DNA from: an uncultured Prevotellaceae bacterium
Lineage (GTDB): Bacteria; Bacteroidota; Bacteroidia; Bacteroidales; Muribaculaceae
Reading direction: 5' to 3'
DNA length: 64,000 bases
NCBI GenBank assembly: GCA_900318205.1
Contig: ONJS01000008.1
Span: 248,001 to 312,000, forward strand
In this document: positions 59,239-64,000 of the stretch, one piece after another
Numbering within the stretch: the first letter of the stretch is position 1
Layout of the letters: every line of letters starts with the position of its first letter
Position numbers and translations under genes: made by a program
The notes under the pieces: model-generated
What the model saw: the letters and a program-made list of their open reading frames with translations, nothing else
Databases searched by the model: none
What the model was told of the DNA's origin: nothing

Positions 59239-62088
59239 TCAATGTGCTATTTGTGGTATAAACGTCCTAAAAGTATATTCTACAGGTTTAAAATGGTTCT
59301 TTTCATACGCATTAAAAAATACTTTAAACTCCTCGATGATTGGATCTGATTCCTTTAATTCTGATAGATATTTTTTAAAGAGATCCCAAGATCCCCAGAT
59401 TATATATGCAATCGGTAGAATCATATATCCTACCCCCCGAGACATTCCTAACCAAAGCGGTCTAACGATATTTTTCAAAAAGAATACAGGGTATTCTCTG
59501 ACATGATTTTGCATCAAAGTAGTAAGTTTTTCCGTATATTTGTCGTAAGGTACTTTTATATTATTAAAAACGGATTGTATATCTTGTTCACCAAGTAGAC
59601 AACAAAAAGTTTTAAGAATTGGGTGTGTATCATATATGTCATCTATATCAGGATATTTCTGAAAATTTTCACTAAACATTTTACAAGAAGCATTAAAAAT
59701 ACTTTCTTGTAAATTAATAAGCTCTTCTTCATTTAGAGAAATAGCTGAATACTCCTTTTCTTTATACAAGTAGCCAATATAACTACATGTAAAATTGCTG
59801 AAACCATTATCTTTCAATTGACCCATAATAAATGAATGATCATTTTCTGAAAATTTATCATCATTGAATCTTGGAAGTTGAGAGATCATGTCGGTCAGTT
59901 CAACATAATTTTCCCAATTATCTTTAATCGAGACATAAAAAACTCCTTGTATTCTTATAATTAATTGTTCACGTTCTAACTTGGTGCTCTTATCATAATT
60001 CAGCAGCCGATGTTTTAATGACTCGGATTTATCAACTAACCAATCATCAAATGTTTGTGTTATTTTGTCAAATGGCTCAGTCATGACTTTGTTAAACTCT
60101 TTTTCAGTAATGTCAGACTTTAATTGAGTAAGATTTAGATAACGGTTAAACCATCTGACATTATTAATCCTATGTGCTTCATCATGATCATTTTCACGAT
60201 ACTTAAACAATGCTGATAGAATCATCTTAATTGTTTTGATTTCAAATTCGTTTAAGCACATTTCCTCTTGATGACTATCCAAATATTTAATAAAGTCAAA
60301 ATGGCCATCATAATCCATTCCATGGAACAACTCATAATACTGATGTTTATCAGAACCCCTTGACACCAATATCTCATGCCATCTGTGCTCAAATAATGAG
60401 AAAGCAACAGGATATTTAGTCTTGAATAATGCAAATAACAATATATCTATTTTGTTAAAAGAAGCTGGATTAATAAGGCTATAAGTAGAAGCGATGTCAT
60501 TAGATAATTTGTAAATCTCTCTAAGGTTAGAGAGTGCATTTAAAGCCTTGTTATTGTGATCCATGATATAATCCTTTAATTCGGGTTTTATAAAGGATCC
60601 ATTACCAAGTTTACATAACTGATCTACTAATGCTTGTCTTAAAGATTCATTAGAACAAGGAGCCAATATGTATTCCTGCTCGAATATCTTCTCAATAAAA
60701 TTGGCAGCTCCTGATTTCATTTTTGTATACAAGCATTTGACGATATATGATTTGTCATAGGCGGCAATAATATACATGTAAGGAAAATCAGAAACGTTTC
60801 TGATTAGTTTCATCATCTCCAAGATTTCATCCGCTTCCAGACGATCAAGGTCATCAATAAACACAATGATTCTTCTTCTAATTCGTTTGATGGCATCTGA
60901 GATTTGTTGTTTCTTCTCCTTAAGCGAATTTTCATCGTGGTGAGTTAATTCCCAAAAAGTGGAAATTATTTTGGTTTCAGTTGTATTAAATGTCGATAAT
61001 AGTTTAGAGTATTCTATAAGATTCTTGGCCAGTGATTTATCATAATGTTTTAGTGTTTTGCTAAGTTCATCAAAAAAAGCAGTTACCAAATCCTTTTGAG
61101 CTGTATAAGACCAGGGATTAAAGTCAATAATAACGCTATCAAACCGTAGATGGTTCTTCATTAAACTGATGAATGATGTTTTACCTGAACCCCATGGCGC
61201 ATCAATGCCGCAGGTAAACGAGCTATTGCTGGTATCAGTAATCAATAAATCTTTCACTACAGATTCCGCAAATTCATCTCTTCCTAAAAAATCATCATCC
61301 TTATTACTAATGGGTAGATTTCTTGTAAGTCCTCGGGTTTTATCAAAATTTGGACCAAAAATATTGGAATCATTCCATTTCCCCAAAAAGTAAGACAGAT
61401 ATTCAAATACTGCAAAAACAAATACTATATCAAAATACTTGATGGGCTTTAATATTGATAATGGTGTGAGGTATAAATAATAAGGTGAATCATTCATGCC
61501 ACACAGACCATGATGAAATCGATAATAAGCCCAAATAATCATTGCAATTATAGCGATAATCAGACTATGCCGTTTGATTATCCTTTCTTTAAAATAGTTA
61601 TAAATATTATAATAGACAAGGACAAGACAAACTATAAGTGCAATAAAAAAGATGATGTCGTTCAATAGATTTGATTCGAAATTACTGAGGAATGGGTCTA
61701 CAATATAATTTCCTATCCAACTTTCCCAAAAACGATAAAACAAGACATAAACCAACACTAATACAAATATCATAGCATTATGCCTTATAAAAGATAAAAG
61801 AGAATTCCAAACACTGTTTCCATCGGACATTAATTGTTCCCAAACTCTTCCGATTTCATCTCTCAATACAATAAAATTGCTAATAATCAATATTACTATA
61901 GGAATAAAGATTAATATATCAATTAAAGTGATTATTACATATTTAGTGGTCCCTGATAAACCTAAAAGGGATACCAGAAATTTATCTAGTGGAAAGATTA
62001 ATGCAAGAGCTAGAACAAGAGCAGCGATTATACCAATTTTATCTGAATGTTCATAATACCAGTCTTTAAATAGTCCTATAGTTCTCAT
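59239..62088 (-). CDS. KAP family P-loop NTPase with membrane domain
   Basis: This 949-residue protein has about six membrane helices in its first 240 residues. A KAP NTPase domain follows, with Walker A GIDAPWGSGKTSF near residue 300 and Walker B RRIIVFIDDLDRLEADEI near 400. The remaining 500 residues are helical. KAP NTPases (PifA, Kidins220) sit at the inner membrane, and several bacterial ones exclude phages. The coding sequence is far more AT-rich than its neighbours, consistent with transfer. The nearest upstream -7 element (plus-strand CAAAGATA at 62340-62347) would give a long leader of about 250 nt. Confidence 0.9.
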   Translation of the reverse strand: MRTIGLFKDWYYEHSDKIGIIAALVLALALIFPLDKFLVSLLGLSGTTKYVIITLIDILIFIPIVILIISNFIVLRDEIGRVWEQLMSDGNSVWNSLLSFIRHNAMIFVLVLVYVLFYRFWESWIGNYIVDPFLSNFESNLLNDIIFFIALIVCLVLVYYNIYNYFKERIIKRHSLIIAIIAMIIWAYYRFHHGLCGMNDSPYYLYLTPLSILKPIKYFDIVFVFAVFEYLSYFLGKWNDSNIFGPNFDKTRGLTRNLPISNKDDDFLGRDEFAESVVKDLLITDTSNSSFTCGIDAPWGSGKTSFISLMKNHLRFDSVIIDFNPWSYTAQKDLVTAFFDELSKTLKHYDKSLAKNLIEYSKLLSTFNTTETKIISTFWELTHHDENSLKEKKQQISDAIKRIRRRIIVFIDDLDRLEADEILEMMKLIRNVSDFPYMYIIAAYDKSYIVKCLYTKMKSGAANFIEKIFEQEYILAPCSNESLRQALVDQLCKLGNGSFIKPELKDYIMDHNNKALNALSNLREIYKLSNDIASTYSLINPASFNKIDILLFALFKTKYPVAFSLFEHRWHEILVSRGSDKHQYYELFHGMDYDGHFDFIKYLDSHQEEMCLNEFEIKTIKMILSALFKYRENDHDEAHRINNVRWFNRYLNLTQLKSDITEKEFNKVMTEPFDKITQTFDDWLVDKSESLKHRLLNYDKSTKLEREQLIIRIQGVFYVSIKDNWENYVELTDMISQLPRFNDDKFSENDHSFIMGQLKDNGFSNFTCSYIGYLYKEKEYSAISLNEEELINLQESIFNASCKMFSENFQKYPDIDDIYDTHPILKTFCCLLGEQDIQSVFNNIKVPYDKYTEKLTTLMQNHVREYPVFFLKNIVRPLWLGMSRGVGYMILPIAYIIWGSWDLFKKYLSELKESDPIIEEFKVFFNAYEKNHFKPVEYTFRTFIPQIAH

Positions 62089-62520
62089 AATTATAGTCTT
62101 TGATGTTAATATCTATATTGTCTTTAGAAATAACGAGGGAGAGGCACGCTGGGTGGATTATATTTGTTTTTGTTGGTTTTCATTTTTAGGGTTGTTGGGT
62201 GATGAACGGGGAGTAGAGTATGAACAGTTGGCTTTTACCCTTTTCATAGTCCTTGCCAGTCCAACGCTTTGCAAAGTGTTGGGCAGCCTGTACTATCTGT
62301 TTCCCGGATTTATTCATAGAGGCTGTAGGTTTGAATAGGCAAAGATACTGATTTTTCAGTGAAAAATGATTAGTTTTTAGAGAATAGTTGTTTTGGCGTG
62401 GGTAGTAAGCCTACAGTGTAGAGGAGGGCGTCAGTCCGATCGTTTTGATTGGTGTAACGCAGGGGAACCCACTGCCTGTGTAAGTGGATTCCCCTGGATT
62501 TTTTTGTTATCGATGGGATG
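62089..62520. other. Gap between KAP and esterase genes
   Basis: It contains a near-perfect 22-bp palindrome, CCAACGCTTT/GCAAAGTGTTGG at 62261-62282, a minus-strand promoter-like element at 62340-62347, and a hairpin CAGGGGAACCCAC/GTGGATTCCCCTG (62460-62496) with a T-run on the plus side. An open frame at 62153-62338 lacks signal, domain and start-site support and is not called. Confidence 0.5.
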
Positions 62521-63471
62521 TTATTGAAGGATGATCTCGGCAATCTCCTTGCGGGCCTTACTGCCCTCGGGGCAGGGCCATAGAGGATAGACGTGACCCA
62601 TCTTCTCAGCCACATGTAATTGTGCATCAACTCCGGCAGCCTTCATCTTGTCATAGGTCTTGACGATATCGGTATAAAAAATCTCCCATGTGCCGGTGAA
62701 GAGGTCGGTGGGCGGCAGTCCCTGCATATCCCCATAAAGGGGTGAAATCATCGGGTCGCGCGGGTTCATCTCACCAGCCCAATCTGCACCTACTTTCCTT
62801 AATAATTCGGCATCAAGGAAGGTGTCGTGTTCCTGTAGCGCATCATCGCTTCCCAACACATCGACCCAAGGTGAGATGAGCACCAGATGCTTGGGCCGTT
62901 CGAGCGAGTCGCCCCGTATTTCCTGCGCCAGGGCGAGCGTGAAGCCGCCTCCTGCCGAATCGCCCATGATGATGAGTCGCCCAGCGGAGTACTGTTGGAC
63001 TAACTGCTGATAGAGTTGCATCATCAATGGATGGGCATCGCGGGCGGTATAGCGGAAAAGCAGCGGATAGTTGGGTGTCACTATGCCACACCCCGTTGCC
63101 GCAGCCCACTCGGCCATGGCCTTGAAATGCAGTGGGTTGAAGTTGTGCAGATAGGCTCCGCCATGAATGTAAAGCACAATCGGCTTGGTATCGTCCTGTG
63201 CTTCCATGTGGAACACCTGCATGCCACCGATGCGGTACTGTCGCACCTCACGGGGGAATTCCGCGTCGCTCGGGATTTCCACGGTGCTCTGGTCTGTCGT
63301 GTCACCCTTGGCTTTCTCATAGTCCTCCATTGTCGACTTAGTGAGTGCATGACTGACCAAAATGGCTCGCGGCGAGCGCCCGTCAATCAACAAGGCGACC
63401 ACACCGATGACAATGATGGCTGCGATGATTCCCGCCAGCGTCAGGAACACGTTCTTTGTCCTTTTCTTCAT
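62521..63471 (-). CDS. Alpha/beta hydrolase, HSL-type esterase
   Basis: This 316-residue protein has an N-terminal membrane anchor (NVFLTLAGIIAAIIVIGVVALL) after a basic start. The oxyanion motif HGGAYLHNF and nucleophile GDSAGGGF are typical of the hormone-sensitive-lipase group. The Asp and His lie in the last third (GTWEIFYTD, then KMGHVYPLWP). It probably hydrolyses short-chain esters at the outer face of the inner membrane. It has its own promoter element (plus-strand CAAAGGTA at 63512-63519). Monocistronic. Confidence 0.9.
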   Translation of the reverse strand: MKKRTKNVFLTLAGIIAAIIVIGVVALLIDGRSPRAILVSHALTKSTMEDYEKAKGDTTDQSTVEIPSDAEFPREVRQYRIGGMQVFHMEAQDDTKPIVLYIHGGAYLHNFNPLHFKAMAEWAAATGCGIVTPNYPLLFRYTARDAHPLMMQLYQQLVQQYSAGRLIIMGDSAGGGFTLALAQEIRGDSLERPKHLVLISPWVDVLGSDDALQEHDTFLDAELLRKVGADWAGEMNPRDPMISPLYGDMQGLPPTDLFTGTWEIFYTDIVKTYDKMKAAGVDAQLHVAEKMGHVYPLWPCPEGSKARKEIAEIILQ

Positions 63472-63738
63472 AATAATCTTAAAATCAAAAAGTAATTGTA
63501 TTCTAAGGTGCCAAAGGTATTATATTTTATATAAGTAATGGTATTTTCTTTAGAAAATTTTCAAGGTTTATACGTTAACTATTCAAAAACATAGGATTAG
63601 AGATGGACATTCCCCTGATGGCTCAGATCTGTTGGTAGCTCAGTAGTATTCAGGGATGAGAGATGTCGCCTGCAGTGTATCGGGAGTCTTGAGGGGAGTG
63701 GAGAAATCCGTGAAGTGCGAGAGTGGCGAGCATATAAA

Positions 63739-63770
63739 TTTGTTTATTTTGGAAATAGTTTTTAACTTTG
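63739..63770 (+). promoter_or_regulatory. Promoter of the right-edge secreted protein gene
   Basis: TTTG at 63739-63742, 20 bp, then TAACTTTG at 63763-63770. The ATG at 63882 lies about 110 nt downstream, past a hairpin. Confidence 0.7.
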
Positions 63771-63808
63771 TGGCTCATTGCGAGTCTAATGGGATGAAGT
63801 GGTGGTTT

Positions 63809-63843
63809 CAACGCCCCCTTACCCCCTCTAATCTTAGAGGGGG
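63809..63843 (+). repeat. CAACGCCCCC repeat with hairpin in a 5' leader
   Basis: CAACGCCCCCTTACCCCCTC matches the interior of the MITE at 31438-31462 except for a few bases. Here it continues into a perfect stem CCCCCTCTA/TAGAGGGGG (63822-63843). It lies between the promoter at 63739 and the start codon at 63882, so it is in the leader RNA. Confidence 0.6.
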
Positions 63844-63881
63844 AATTGTCAAGAGAATGAATGATTTAAAAATAGACGATT

Positions 63882-64000
63882 ATGAAACGGATTAGATTAT
63901 ACATGGCTGCTATTGTGCTGGCGATTGCCGGGTTCATGGCAACGGGCGTTAACGCACAGGTGCTGCGCGATGCCGACTTCAACAGCATCGGTCGCATCAA
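63882..64000 (+). CDS. Secreted protein, truncated by the window edge
   Basis: ATG at 63882 opens a frame that runs off the right edge. Its first 39 codons encode a signal peptide (MKRIRLYMAAIVLAIAGFMA, cleaved after VNA) and the start of a mature part, QVLRDADFNSIGRI. This is a Bacteroidales export signal; the product cannot be named from so little. Confidence 0.75.
   Translation, partial: MKRIRLYMAAIVLAIAGFMATGVNAQVLRDADFNSIGRI

Noticed and set aside
62153..62338. Small hydrophobic ORF (61 codons) beside the KAP gene
   Set aside because: It has no promoter, ribosome-binding context or domain, and it crosses a palindrome; it is more likely chance.
1..64000. tRNA, rRNA, CRISPR arrays, integrase or transposase genes
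   Set aside because: No cloverleaf, rRNA core words, spacer arrays or recombinase motifs were seen by eye on either strand; a covariance-model search could still find a short RNA.

Overview
The window looks like a chromosomal segment of an anaerobic gut- or rumen-type Bacteroidales (Prevotellaceae- or Muribaculaceae-like). The reasons are the many promoters of the Bacteroidetes form TTTG-N19/21-TAnnTTTG, lineage-typical families (DUF2723, DUF4956, DUF4369/TlpA proteins, DUF4923, BspA-type LRR, 600-residue IspG, VTC-domain protein) and many SpII lipoproteins. No tRNA, rRNA, CRISPR array or tra/integrase gene was seen. The core is roughly half GC by eye. Two stretches are clearly AT-rich and look acquired: 45.5-49.8 kb and 59.2-62.1 kb.

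Layout, left half. 0-2.3 kb is an ABC transporter plus GntR/YtrA repressor operon with a perfect operator at its start site. 2.4-6.2 kb holds small membrane, lipoprotein and GxxExxY genes separated by related palindromic repeats, then a TlpA-like protein. 6.4-14.3 kb is a tandem duplication of a secreted M16 zinc protease and a lipoprotein. 14.4-19.3 kb has a MITE-like element, an alpha/beta hydrolase and a 29-residue membrane peptide behind duplicated promoters, and a NatAB-like ABC exporter. 19.4-25.7 kb carries dtd, a TPR/HTH sensor with a small secreted protein, pdxJ and an exbB-exbD-tonB set. 25.8-31.3 kb carries a LytS/LytTR two-component pair, pheT and a YebC regulator.

Layout, right half. 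31.7-36.6 kb (minus strand) is a five-gene operon: VTC-domain polyphosphate-polymerase-like protein, DUF4956 membrane protein, outer-membrane barrel, and two Cthe_2159-type beta-helix proteins. 36.8-44.0 kb has a DUF4923 lipoprotein, a LOG protein, rpoN behind a 76-bp tandem promoter repeat, a PAP2-like protein, ispG and a thioredoxin-fold lipoprotein without its cysteines. 50.6-63.5 kb (minus strand) has an acyl-CoA ligase, a 23-residue-repeat LRR protein, queG, a polysaccharide deacetylase, a giant DUF2723 protein, a KAP P-loop NTPase and an esterase. A secreted protein is cut off by the right edge.

The most unusual locus is 44.0-50.5 kb. The conserved AAA gene yifB/comM is followed by two further copies of its own 3' portion (from the Walker B motif onward), separated by AT-rich cargo. 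Cargo 1 encodes a GIY-YIG-like protein whose GTG start overlaps the yifB stop, and an HNH nuclease with homing-endonuclease-associated repeats. Cargo 2 encodes a lipoprotein, an NYN-domain protein and a DUF2971 protein. The three 3' copies differ mostly at synonymous positions, so they look like independently imported gene ends rather than a fresh duplication. Two of them carry frameshifting deletions that start at the same base. This resembles serial insertion of nuclease or defence cassettes that each bring a replacement end for the target gene.
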